This document shows, piece by piece, positions 1-9,301 of a stretch of DNA of 64,000 nt. The notes below the pieces were generated by a model, which saw nothing but the letters and a program-made list of their open reading frames with translations, had not been told where the DNA came from and did no database searches. The translations under genes and the position numbers were made by a program. Location of the stretch: the NCBI GenBank assembly GCA_019633425.1, contig WSUB01000046.1, forward strand, positions 124,001-188,000. The letters are read 5' to 3'. The stretch is from Tulasnella sp. 424. Its lineage: Eukaryota > Basidiomycota > Agaricomycetes > Cantharellales > Tulasnellaceae. Within the stretch, counting starts at the first letter, position 1. Every line of letters begins with the position of its first letter.

Positions 1-915
1 AAAGGTAACGCATCTTTTCCATACCGCCTCTCCAGCCACTCTACGGCAGAAACGTCCAGGACGATGCGCTTGGAACGCAAGATGTCGTAGATCGTCAACT
101 CCTCGGCCGAGACCACCTCCACTCCTTGGAGATTGCCGGTCGTTCTTCGCAGGAGCTCTGGCACTCCGTGACCAGATACGAACAAGACTTTCGGCCAGGC
201 TAGCTCCGCCAAGCGCTTGGACAAGTCCTTCGTCTTTGCTCCATCCCATTCCAGACTTTCCACCACTGATAACGAACGTTCTCCCAATTTGGCGCTGAGA
301 GCTACGCGCATTCCCATCTCGACGACCTTTCGAGGGAGCTTCGTCGAGAAATCTCTCGGCTTCGGTCCGAATGCACGGCCACCTCCTCGAAGCATCGGAG
401 AACCACGATCGCCCAAACGTGCGCGGCCAGATCCTTTTTGGGGGCGAAGTTTCCGACCGGATCCAGAAACTTCAGCTCGAGTCTTCGTACTGGCCGAGCC
501 TTGACGGAGACCATCGCGGTAGTGAACAACGCATAGGTGAAGGATGTCTCGGCGAATTGGATGGGAAAACACTTCTGGGTCAAGAGCTACGACTTGGTTG
601 CTCGATCTGGGCTCCCCTGCCTTTCTGCGTAAAAACGACGAGAGGGGAATGTATACTGGCGGCTGAGCCTGCACAAGTGAGGTGGCTGATATAAACTGCG
701 GGTCAGCAATGCGTGGGGGTTAGAAATGTCTAATAGTACATACGGGGCGTCTTTTTGGTCAAGCTGGGTCCTGCATCAGTAACGCGTGCCAATCGATTGG
801 CAGTTGTTGAAAATGGCCGAATTGAAGACAAGACAGCCTACAAGAGTCGTATTAGTGCTGTGAATTCTTAGTATCTCGCTAAACAAACCTTGCGCGTCGG
901 TGTAAGGATAGACAT
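1..915 (-). CDS. Mitochondrial large-subunit ribosomal protein uL4m, C-terminus cut by window edge
   Basis: Structural protein of the mitochondrial 54S ribosomal subunit that binds 23S-like rRNA and lines the exit tunnel. I chose ATG 913-915 because three exons then join in frame. Exon 1 is 915-889, then a 51 bp intron (838-888, GT-AG, branch-like CTAATAC), exon 2 837-744, intron 686-743, and exon 3 685-1. The N-terminus (MSILTPTRKAVLSSIRPFST) is basic and Ser/Thr-rich like a mitochondrial presequence. Exon 3 carries the uL4 core: RQGSASTKTRAEV, then RPQKGSGRARLGD, then LRGGGRAFGPKPRDFSTKLP. After these comes the C-terminal lobe with VLDVSAVEWLERRYG. The stop lies beyond base 1. It diverges from the uS9 gene with about 260 bp between start codons. 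Identification is secure; exact exon edges are inferred. Confidence 0.9.
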
Positions 916-1175
916 GGCTTAGTTTCGAATTTCGACCAACGACGCGTGGAACGTCTCGCGGTTGAGCTGACCAACCACGGAAAGCTCGTGCTACCGTGTG
1001 AGATTCAACCAATTTCTATCTTGACCCCGTTTCGTTACATAGCGTCCACGCCGTCAAAAACAAGCCTCGGTGAGTGAAGAAACTCAAGCATACGCCATCT
1101 TGCATTGACGAATTTTGATATCCCTTTGCTCCCTTAAGGTCTCAATCGCCGCACTCAGCTTCTCACCCACCCAAC

Positions 1176-1898
1176 ATGGCCGACCGATCAACCAAGGTGT
1201 ACAGGAGAGTGAAGCCAACATGGGCTCGCTTCTCCAAGCCTTTGACCGCTGAGCAAGTCAAGCGCAGCTCAACCCTTTCAAAGCCCAAGTCAGCGCGCTC
1301 CGCTTCTGATCCATGGTCTGCAAAGGCTGCTAAGGCCAAATCCGCTAAGAAGGAGACCATCCGCGTTCAGAGCTTCGGCAAGAAGAAGGTGAGGCTTGAA
1401 TGTATAATGTCGCGTCTAATACACTCGCTAAACCTATCGGATGCAAACAGACTGCAACCGCTGTCGCCTTGATCAGAAACGGTCGCGGCGCAATCAAAAT
1501 CAACTCCGTCCCCATCAAGCTCATCCGCCCCGAAATCCTTCGCTATAAGCTCTACGAAACCGTCCTCGTTATTGGCGAAGAGTACTTCCGAGACCTCAAC
1601 ATCCGGTGCCGAGCGTCTGGTGGTGGTCAAACCGCTCAAATCTATGCCATTCGACAGGCCATTGCCAAGGCTGTAGTCGCCTACTACGCCAAGTACAAGG
1701 ATGCCGCTAGCGCTTTCGAGTTGAAGAAGCTGTACACGGAGTACGACCGGTCCCTCTTAATCGCCGATCCCAGACGGACTGAGCCGAAGAAATTCGGTGG
1801 TCGTGGTGCCCGTGCTCGTCGCCAAAAATCGTGGGTCTTCCGTCTACATTTTCAGTCCGCAAGCCTTCTGAAGTTTGTTTTCAAACAGTTACCGATAA
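1176..1898 (+). CDS. RPS16: 40S ribosomal protein uS9 (RPS16) with long N-terminal extension
   Basis: Cytosolic small-subunit ribosomal protein whose C-terminal tail reaches the P-site tRNA. Three exons fit: 1176-1388, 1451-1830 and 1889-1898. The introns are 62 and 58 bp. The last exon supplies only the end of the invariant tail QKSYR and the stop, so reading through intron 2 would wrongly extend the protein. Core motifs are QSFGKKK, TATAVALIRNGRGAIKIN, ASGGGQTAQIYAIRQAIAKA, and LIADPRRTEPKKFGG. From the first ATG the protein is 199 residues, against about 140-150 for the family. The extra 65 or so residues before QSFGKKK are open, in frame and rich in K, S and A. An unrecognised upstream intron or a later start is possible. 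Confidence is high for the family and moderate for the start. Confidence 0.93.
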
Positions 1899-2477
1899 AG
1901 GCGTGCGGGGAATTTTGGCCAGTGCTTCTTTGTGTATTCTTTACTCGTTGGATTTGGAGGCATTTCGATCCCATCCGACGCCATGTTGTCAATCTATTTG
2001 CATCTTGCAGCATTCTTACTCCAATTTATGTGTGTATGCGCCCTTTATGCAGCCACTGAAGCAGGTCGATCGATTGATGTAGCTCGGGTGTTGCCGATTT
2101 GCGAATGTGCAGGCAGAACGTCCCGTCATCGTGGATTCCGCGAGTAAGAGGCTGTGCATTTCTCAGGTGGAGGTCCCACATCCCATCTAGTTCAAAAGCT
2201 AGAATACCGTCTATGTATGTCGATGTTGTTTTCAAGACCTTCTCAGGCGTTACTGAATCGCCTTGACCGAGAGACAATAAGTTCTCGATCAGGAGCTACG
2301 TGAAAATGTGGTTCATTATATTTGATTCTATCCACCAAGCGATGACAGCAGAAAGAGAGCAAATGGTACTGAGCTTGTCCCAGCAAGATGGAGAGCGATA
2401 TCCTAAGCGACATTGAGGAATTAGGGGAGTCTGGTGACCGCGACGGGCACGGGTATCGGACAGTGTGTTGATCCAGG

Positions 2478-2885
2478 CTAGCTAGCGGCAGCAGCAGCGG
2501 CCTTCTCCTCTTCCTTTTTCTATAGCAAAGAGACCAGACCAATCGAGATGAGCTATCAAGCACCCTATAGCTCCGGTGACGGTGAGATCGGGGGACAATG
2601 CTTACCTTCTGCTTAGCACGGAGAGCCTCGGCATCGCTAATCCGAAAGTCAAGAGGTGATACAGCCATTAGATCGACCTCATCGAGTCCAAAAATATGAT
2701 TATACCTACGCCTCCTTGCGCTTAGCCAAGTTGGCACCGCTCTCCTTAGGCTTCTTCATCTGAGCCAGTTTCTTCAAGTTCTTCTCTCGTGCAACTTCTC
2801 GTTGATTTCCACCTGTTCAAAGAGTTGAAGATGATATTTAGAAGCTACTCGACCGATACAGCGCGATCGAGAACGTACGGGTCAT
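2478..2885 (-). CDS. SERF/4F5-family small basic protein
   Basis: Four short exons join into a protein of about 60 residues beginning MTRGNQREVAREKNLKK, continuing with KKPKESGANLAKRKEADAE and ending KKKEEEKAAAAAS. This is the 4F5 domain of small EDRK-rich factors, highly charged proteins linked in animals to amyloid modulation and RNA binding. The ATG is at 2883-2885, and exon 1 holds only seven coding bases (ATG ACC C) before a GTACGT donor. The next exon starts at a CAG acceptor to give CGT GGA, restoring the conserved TRGNQR start. Further introns lie in front of DAEALRAKQK and in front of KKEEEK. The gene converges with uS9. The molecular role in fungi is not visible from sequence. Confidence 0.85.
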
Positions 2886-4110
2886 GGGTGTGCGGTGCGT
2901 TACAATGCGGACTGGTGGGATGCTCGGATGGAAAGCGCTCGAACAAAGGACGGGATTATTACATAATGAACACCCCGCGGCGGAGATTGAACCGCCACCA
3001 GCGGAGTGTTGCCCCAGCCAAGGGTTGCTACTATCGGGCTCAAGTTTGGCGAAATCACAAAAATACCTAGCCATGCATTTTGTTGGCTTCATTTCCCTAC
3101 GGCAGTTAATCTGCCCCATGGCCCGCGCCAATCGAGGAAGACGCTTTGTACGGCAATCTTGCAAGTTGCAACCACGGCGGAGCCAACGTTCCCCCAAGGC
3201 TGGTAAAATCGTGCTCTTTGTGCATTCCCAGTACGCCATATGTCCTTTTTTTGATCTTGTGGGAGCTCAGTCGGGTCGCGGACGCTGTTTGACCGTGCAC
3301 TAAAAACGGATATGACCTTATGCCACACGTGCGAATTGCTGTTGTTAGCTGTTCATGTTTCGGAACCAATCGTTGGCTGTCATGTATTGAATGGACCGAA
3401 TATATGGGTATAAGATGCTCTTGTGGGCCTTTCGATCTCAGAAAAGCAGTAATGTTTAGGGGAAGATGCCCATGTCTGGAAGACATCTATCGACATTTAT
3501 CCCGACCCCCGCCCGAGTGACCACAATTATTCTATCGTTGATGTATTCGAAGATCAAAATGTCATCAGATTTGCTTTCTATCTATTACAGCCCATTGTCG
3601 TGTCACCTCAATAACTCAACAAGTCCGATGTCCTCGGGAGCAAACCCTCTGACTGCGACCGGCGGCTTACCACATTTGTTCTTCGACCCCTGTTCTCCCC
3701 TTAAAATATGCAGGGTCGTGTGTCTTACCTTGTTCTTTAACTTCCTCTGATTCGCCAAGCTAAACATTCGACGAACAAGCGATATTGGATCGGTCAAGGC
3801 CCCCCTCTGAGTGCCTCGTTTCTTGGCTTCCTCACCTTCCTCACCTTCGACTCGGTAGTCTCTCGGTCGTCTTTTCGAACTCGTGATTTCAATTTTATTC
3901 TCCGCATAACGAAATACGTAACTTCTTTTGCATGCCTGGAATACATTTCTGCTGGCCAGGTACGGATCGACGTCGGAGGACGCTCGGCCACTGTGGGAGA
4001 TCTTCTTATGATAACAAGGTCCCTAAAGAAGCATCTTCCATGAACGTGCAGAACTATTTTTGAGGGTCGAGGGGTTCAAAGACGTACAGAAAGGGTGCAG
4101 GCTTCAAGCT
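2886..4110. other. Intergenic region without a supported gene
   Basis: Short open frames occur on both strands, but none has a recognisable domain, a convincing splice chain or a conserved copy elsewhere in the window. The left end is the presumed SERF promoter. A TATA-like CTTGTATAAAG at about 4109-4119 belongs to the WSC gene to the right. Confidence 0.5.
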
Positions 4111-4119
4111 CTTGTATAA
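4109..4119 (+). promoter_or_regulatory. TATA-like box of the WSC-type secreted protein gene
   Basis: CTTGTATAAAG lies about 130 bp before the ATG at 4247. It is followed by a pyrimidine-rich leader and a CCACC context immediately before the ATG. Confidence 0.4.
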
Positions 4120-4246
4120 AGTTGCGTTCGTCGAAGGGATTGAAGCCGCCAGGTTGTACCGCCTACAACGTTCAAAAAGTCCCCCTTTCACTCCTCCGAG
4201 CTCGAAACCACAACCCATAAATCCCTCTCCACATAATCGATCCACC

Positions 4247-4663
4247 ATGAAATTCACTCTTGCCGCCGTCATCCTCTCTGCCATCACCGCCGCCTCCGCC
4301 GCCCCTGCCTCAGAAATCGACAAACGATCCTGCTACACACTTTGGTCCTACCTCGAATGCTCGATCAGCGGCGTCGGCGGAGGAACTGCTGTTAGCGGCT
4401 TCACCCTCGGCGGCGGCTCTTCTGGTACCTGGTGCACTTCTTATTGCCAGACTCAGGGATACACCTACGCCGCTATTGGCAACGGGAGTACTTGTGTCTG
4501 CTCAAACACCATTAGCCCGAGCGCCTCACCAATTAGTGCCGCGGGGTCGTGCTACTCCGTATGCTACGGATCAGGCAAGACCACTCAGCAGTGCGCTGAT
4601 GGGTCATGCGAGTGTGGTGGACCTCGAGCCTACAGCATCTACCAGGGGACTCAAGTCTGCTAG
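4247..4663 (+). CDS. Small secreted cysteine-rich protein, WSC-like domain
   Basis: A single-exon 138-residue protein. The first ATG with a good context (CCACC-ATG) starts a signal peptide, MKFTLAAVILSAITAASA, followed by a short propeptide ending in a Kex2-like Lys-Arg (EIDKR). The mature part is Gly/Ser-rich with 12 cysteines. Its second half has the WSC pattern: WCTSYCQTQGYTYAAIGNG, then a CVC pair, SCYSVCYGSG, and a closing CECGGPRAYSIY. WSC domains bind carbohydrate or sit in cell-wall-associated and secreted fungal proteins. The protein has no membrane segment or GPI signal, so it is probably released or wall-bound. The cysteine spacing is not a perfect WSC match, so it could be another small secreted cysteine-rich family. 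Confidence 0.72.
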   Translation: MKFTLAAVILSAITAASAAPASEIDKRSCYTLWSYLECSISGVGGGTAVSGFTLGGGSSGTWCTSYCQTQGYTYAAIGNGSTCVCSNTISPSASPISAAGSCYSVCYGSGKTTQQCADGSCECGGPRAYSIYQGTQVC

Positions 4664-5060
4664 TAAAGGAGGACTAAGGGGGCGAGCTGGATGACGCCCG
4701 GTGGAACGAGATGTATTGGGATACTAGTAGCTCTTATGTCTCCGATCACCCGTTGTTACCCTTTTGTAGTTTCATGTATGTATGATATGTATGACCGGCA
4801 TGCGTGTGTTGACAGACCATTGCTCGTACCGCACATCTATCCGAACGGTCGGAACCGAGTCTCTCGTGTGACTGCAGAGCAACAAGACAGCGCAAGCCTG
4901 ACGGAGGATATAATTTAGCAGAGGCCAAATAACGACAGATTACAAGTAAGCAGTTAGAGAAACTTGGTAAGAATAGTTTGAGCCGAGATAGCTAATAACG
5001 GTATGAAAGGGCGGGGGACGTCTAAAATTTGAAACCTAGAATATGGAGTCGAATCTGAGC

Positions 5061-5606
5061 TTAGGTGGATTTACCAACGGTGTTCTTGAAATAATCTCCC
5101 CCGTTGGCCCGGCTCTCTGGATAGGGAGTCGGAACTCGTTCTCTGACTGGTGTCCTCCTCCCAACGACTCCATGACTTGTGCGAGGTCTCTGCGAGCCTT
5201 GTTGTTCAACCGAAGTACGATTCGGCAGGTTTCCAAAGGTGAGCTTGGACTCCCCTTTGACTTCCCTGGATGGGAAGTATTCCGAGCCAGAAACCTTTGG
5301 CTCAGTAACTGGCACCGTCCAAACCGGCCGTGATGAGGAGCTCTTGTAATGAGCCCTTCGGGAGAGAGAGGGTCGCTGATCCAAGCGAGGCCTTGGTTCT
5401 GTCGTATTGTTGGGGGAGTGGTTATTCGATGACCTCTGGGAATTCTGCCTGGTGGTGGTTTTGGAGTGAGAGGGCGTTCTTGTCTCCTCATGGGGTGCAA
5501 AGAAGATCGAAGGAAAAGAAGAGCGCATGATTAGAGTAGTGAGAGCCTGATGTCGAGGTGATTGAAGTTGGTAGAGGTGAGGGTGGGTTTCGTCGGAATC
5601 TGGCAC
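5061..5606 (-). CDS. Hypothetical protein, Ser/Thr/Pro/Arg-rich (weak)
   Basis: An open frame of 181 codons with no introns assumed. The composition is low in complexity: many S, T, P, R and N, no membrane segment and no domain I recognise. The most protein-like stretch is VSGSEYFPSREVKGESKLTF. A 154-codon frame overlaps it in another phase, so part of the openness may be compositional. No paralogue exists in the window to test it. This could be a disordered protein or a chance frame. Confidence 0.3.
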   Translation of the reverse strand: MPDSDETHPHLYQLQSPRHQALTTLIMRSSFPSIFFAPHEETRTPSHSKTTTRQNSQRSSNNHSPNNTTEPRPRLDQRPSLSRRAHYKSSSSRPVWTVPVTEPKVSGSEYFPSREVKGESKLTFGNLPNRTSVEQQGSQRPRTSHGVVGRRTPVRERVPTPYPESRANGGDYFKNTVGKST

Positions 5607-6879
5607 ACATCTGCACAGATGATCCCTTATGTATGACTGTCATGTTGCCGAGCTGCGGGGTTCGACTAGTTGAGGCTAACTCCGAAAAGAACGAAAGAGT
5701 AGGTTTGTGGGGATTTCATGTGCAGCCGGTTCACCTACGTCGGCTGGACCAGTGAATTATTCGGATTGGAGCCTATACCTAAAGAATCCTACTCCGAGTC
5801 CGAGCGGTGCCGAACACTGTGGTCTCCGTTGTTGTTTTCGGGAGCCCCAAGCTCCGAGGACTTGGGGCTCCATGGTTCTGTGCTCGGGAAGACGCCAGCC
5901 ATGTGACCTGACGTCATTGCTCAGTCAGACACGCGGGCCGAAACGGAACGGAGCTGAATGGCACGCGTCATAATGAGCTATCCGAGATGACAGAGAACTT
6001 ATTCCAAGTCAAATAATTAGCTAGTAAGACCTTCGAATTCTGTAACTCAAGGGACGTCGAACTTTGGTCATATGGAGACAACCGTGACTACCTCTCAGCA
6101 TCGATCCGCCACCATGCAATTCAGCCTTTCACGATGAGTAGGATTGAAACATCGCTTGGCGATGATTGAACGGACATGCTCCAAACGGCCTATTGGCCAT
6201 ATGTAATAAGTGATGCGATCGAGGACCTTGAGCTAGAAGGCCGTTAAATAATTGCGCCCTAGATGAGGATAGATACCTTGGAAAGCGCCAGCATCCAGGT
6301 ATCATCACTATTGGTGCAGACACTGCCAATGTAAGGAAGGAGGAGGGTTCAAGTGCAGTTAGCAACACAGTCCATAAATAGGGGCTGTGCGGTCCGTGCG
6401 CATGAATATATAAGCCCAATTTTTTGCTCTAGTAATTCTCTTTTCTTTACACCTTGCCAGTCGTTTGAACGCCCTTACTGTACAGTGTAAGTATCGTATG
6501 AGACACGGCTAGACCGACTCTTGTAGGCAACTACGTCTTAGAACGCAGCGCGGAAATCGTCTTTTTCTTTGGCGAAAGCCCGCTCCAGGCGCAGCTCACA
6601 GTTCTCGTGATTGGCTCCATTAGTCCTCGTCAACCATTGTTACATTGTCTCCGTTTAACACATGCTCGAAATATAATACAATGTGTCCTACCCGGGTTGC
6701 GTGGCTAGATTGCCCCTGGAAACGTAGAGGTGGTCTTGCCCCCCCCCCCCATCCCGAGCGACACCCGATATCCAGCCTTGAGTGAATGTCATTACGAGCT
6801 ATAGGGTACGGTAACTAGGCATCCCAGCTATAGCACCAATAAGAATACAAAAACAAATCGCGTCGCCCGCGCTGCCCAT
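5607..6879. other. Intergenic region; orphan TATA-like promoter near its centre
   Basis: No gene is supported. A TATA-like ATATATAAG at about 6406-6414 faces right and is followed by a pyrimidine-rich stretch, but no open frame follows. A run of about 12 C occurs near 6740. The right end is the 3' flank of the cigA-like gene. Confidence 0.45.
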
Positions 6880-8940
6880 TCACAAAGTATAGTTCCTTCT
6901 CGCGAAATCACCAGAAAAGTTGAGATCAGCGTCCTTAGATCTCCACCTCACCTGTTGTCCAAGCGATAGTTTCAGCTTCGCGTGACACGTGACGGTAAAA
7001 GTTACATACCAACTTCCAAGGTCCGCCTTGCCAGTCCTGTACTCTGCGTGCTGCATAGTCGCTCATGGTCGAACCTTGGGTGCCAACGAATGCTTTGCCT
7101 CTGGACTGGATGGCTGCGTCGACGATTGTAGGATACCTAAAGAAGCCAGAGTTGGTCATTACCGAAAAAGCAGGCCCCTGCGCTGAACTACGCCTTACCA
7201 TCGTCCATACTTCGTTCCTAGCTCTTCGTCGAACTCGTTCGTGCCAAGCCAACCTAGTTTATGGACCTCGGCCCACCACGTGGGATCTCGTTCGTCGCTT
7301 GTTACCACGACGTTCTGAACATCTGCGAGAGGCGACTCGGGTCCGTAAAGCGTCGCCAACTCGTCTTGAACTTGTTTCACGCGTCGAGCAAACGCAGACA
7401 AGGGAGCAGCACAGTCTTCAAGTTTGAGGCCGCCGCATCTAGGGGTGAAACGTGACTGTCAGTAATTTTTATGATACTGATGATTGAATGTAGGCTCACT
7501 GATCGAGGAAGTCGCTGTGCCGGACATGAACGCTTATAAACTGCACGGTTTCACCAATGCTGGATCGTCAGTGACTATCGGGGCCCAAGGAAAGTCCAGT
7601 CCATACCGGTGGAATTTCAGCTTTACTATCACTACTTATTCCGAACAGCCTTCTCAGATATTCACTGGCAATATCTTCGAGTTTCTGGGTGAAATGCAAA
7701 TTCGTGCCTACTAGCTCCCAAACTGGATGGCTATGCTTCTCCCATTCCATCTTGCTCGTCACACCGACCCAATAGAGGATGTCAAAGCACGCTAATTGAT
7801 CATCCGGGTAGATTTTGGCAGAAATATCCTCCGGAATGTCGTCGTAAGTCACTTGTGCTCTGGCTTCAGGCGCCCTGAGGGCTTGCAGTCGACCCTCAGG
7901 AAGCAGAATCTTGGCTAGAGCTGTGAGAGACGCCGTGAAGTCGGCATCATTACTATCATTTATGAGCTTTATCCAATGCGGGGCCTGAGTCCACACAATG
8001 CCTGAAGAAGACTGGTTCAGCAAACGGTAGAGACGGTCCAAAGCAAATTTACGAACTGAGGTTAAGAAACCAAGGCAGTGCACTCCCATAAGGCGCAGTT
8101 TCCTTCTTATTTATCGTCGGCCACAGAGACCAACAGCCCATAAAGTCCGTCTCGCCGCCGCTTACGGTATCGTCCTTGTCATAGTCGACAGGTAAGTTGT
8201 ACAGGGCTTTTTTAACATCGGACCATTGTAGAATTGGGGTCTGTATTGCCTCAGCGAGTCTGGGTAAGTCGAAAATTTCGCCAAACTCGATGGCGTTGGC
8301 GCCGTCGCCGACGTGGATCGGCAGGGGGAGTATTGGACCGAGGATCGGTATGCGGCGAGAAATGACCGCAAGGTAGATCATGTTGCACTAGGGAGGGCTC
8401 TAACTCAGCCAACAGTACCTGGAGCGGAAAGAGTTAGATCGGGCTTACCCAAACCATGTAGTCATTGGCTAAACAAAACATTGAACGGAGTTAGTCTTCT
8501 CGATGACAAGTTGTAGAGGGATCCTCACTAAAGCCGCCGTAGTTAAAGGCTGTGATATATTTAAACGAAGGGTTGAGATTGTCTATAGAGGAAAAGGCCT
8601 TAGATGATCGAGCTTGGTCGAGATGTCACGACGTACCTCTGAACTTGCTTGTTGCTGGGCCGTTCACATAGTACGATGGATCCAGGACTAGTCCGGTTGA
8701 AAGATGTCCTGTAGCCATGATTTGGGGCGTTTCAACTTGATAAAGCGGATGCACGAGCGTGAACTGAACGATTGCACCGAGCAAGAGGGCTGCCAATACG
8801 ACGCGGACGACGATGCGTGTGTTCACTCGTTTCGAGCCCGTGTTCGAACCGATAGATTTGTAGTTAAATCCGGGTGCGGTAATTGAGACGGAGTTCAGCA
8901 TGGCTCGAAGGAGTCGGCCTGGTTGGAAGAAGGATGACAT
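6880..8940 (-). CDS. cigA-like type II membrane protein, O-fucosyltransferase-like fold (1)
   Basis: A multi-exon gene read from ATG 8938-8940 to stop 6880-6882. The N-terminus has a short cytosolic part and one membrane anchor (VVRVVLAALLLGAIVQFTLV), typical of Golgi type II glycosyltransferases. Later exons carry FGEIFDLPRLAEAIQTPI, CWSLWP, a DDQLACFDILYWVG block, and FISVHVRHSDFLDQ. The CAT-to-TTC stretch at 508-528 of the 7 kb segment (7508-7528) gives HVRHSDF, resembling the nucleotide-sugar-binding HxRxxD motif. Downstream are LSAFARRVKQVQDEL, VTSDERDPTWW, and STMSDYAARRVQDWQGG. A last intron (6952-7009) leads to a short basic tail. Basidiomycete homologues are usually annotated hypothetical or cigA protein. 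Donor and acceptor sugars are unknown. Internal exon edges between 7.5 and 8.6 kb are approximate. Confidence 0.75.
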
Positions 8941-9301
8941 CCTGTCGAACAATGACGGTGTTGGGGAGTAGTGTATCAAGCTGTGGGGGTTAGTGAACCC
9001 CCAACGCCTAAAGCTTTATTGAGGTCGATGCCGAGGACCGAAAAAACTAGGATTCGGAGCCGAAGCGGGAAACCTGAAATCTGAAGGCTGGAAACTTTGA
9101 GAAGGGTCCCTGATTGCCACCTCGCCGAGGTCGATCGCGCCGTGTTTGCTCCAAGTAACGTGTTCAACTTTGTCAGCAATTCTACGCTCCCAGTCCAGAA
9201 CTCAACCACCCCCCAAGGCACTCAGAGTCGGACGTTTCCCTTGCTGAAACGCCCCATCCTACTACACGGAATCGGAAGATACTGCCCTCTCAGCATCTAG
9301 G
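8941..9301. promoter_or_regulatory. Shared divergent promoter region between the cigA-like gene and spp1
   Basis: About 360 bp separates two divergently transcribed start codons. No TATA box is clear on either side. Short open frames here overlap both promoters and have no recognisable content. Confidence 0.4.

Noticed and set aside
1831..2059. Extended hydrophobic C-terminus of uS9 by read-through
   Set aside because: Splicing 1831-1888 restores the invariant QKSYR tail and a stop, so the extension is intron and 3' flank.
3089..3486. Overlapping open frames of 80-139 codons on both strands between the SERF and WSC genes
   Set aside because: No domain, no signal peptide, no compatible splice chain. 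Mutual overlap on both strands points to chance openness.
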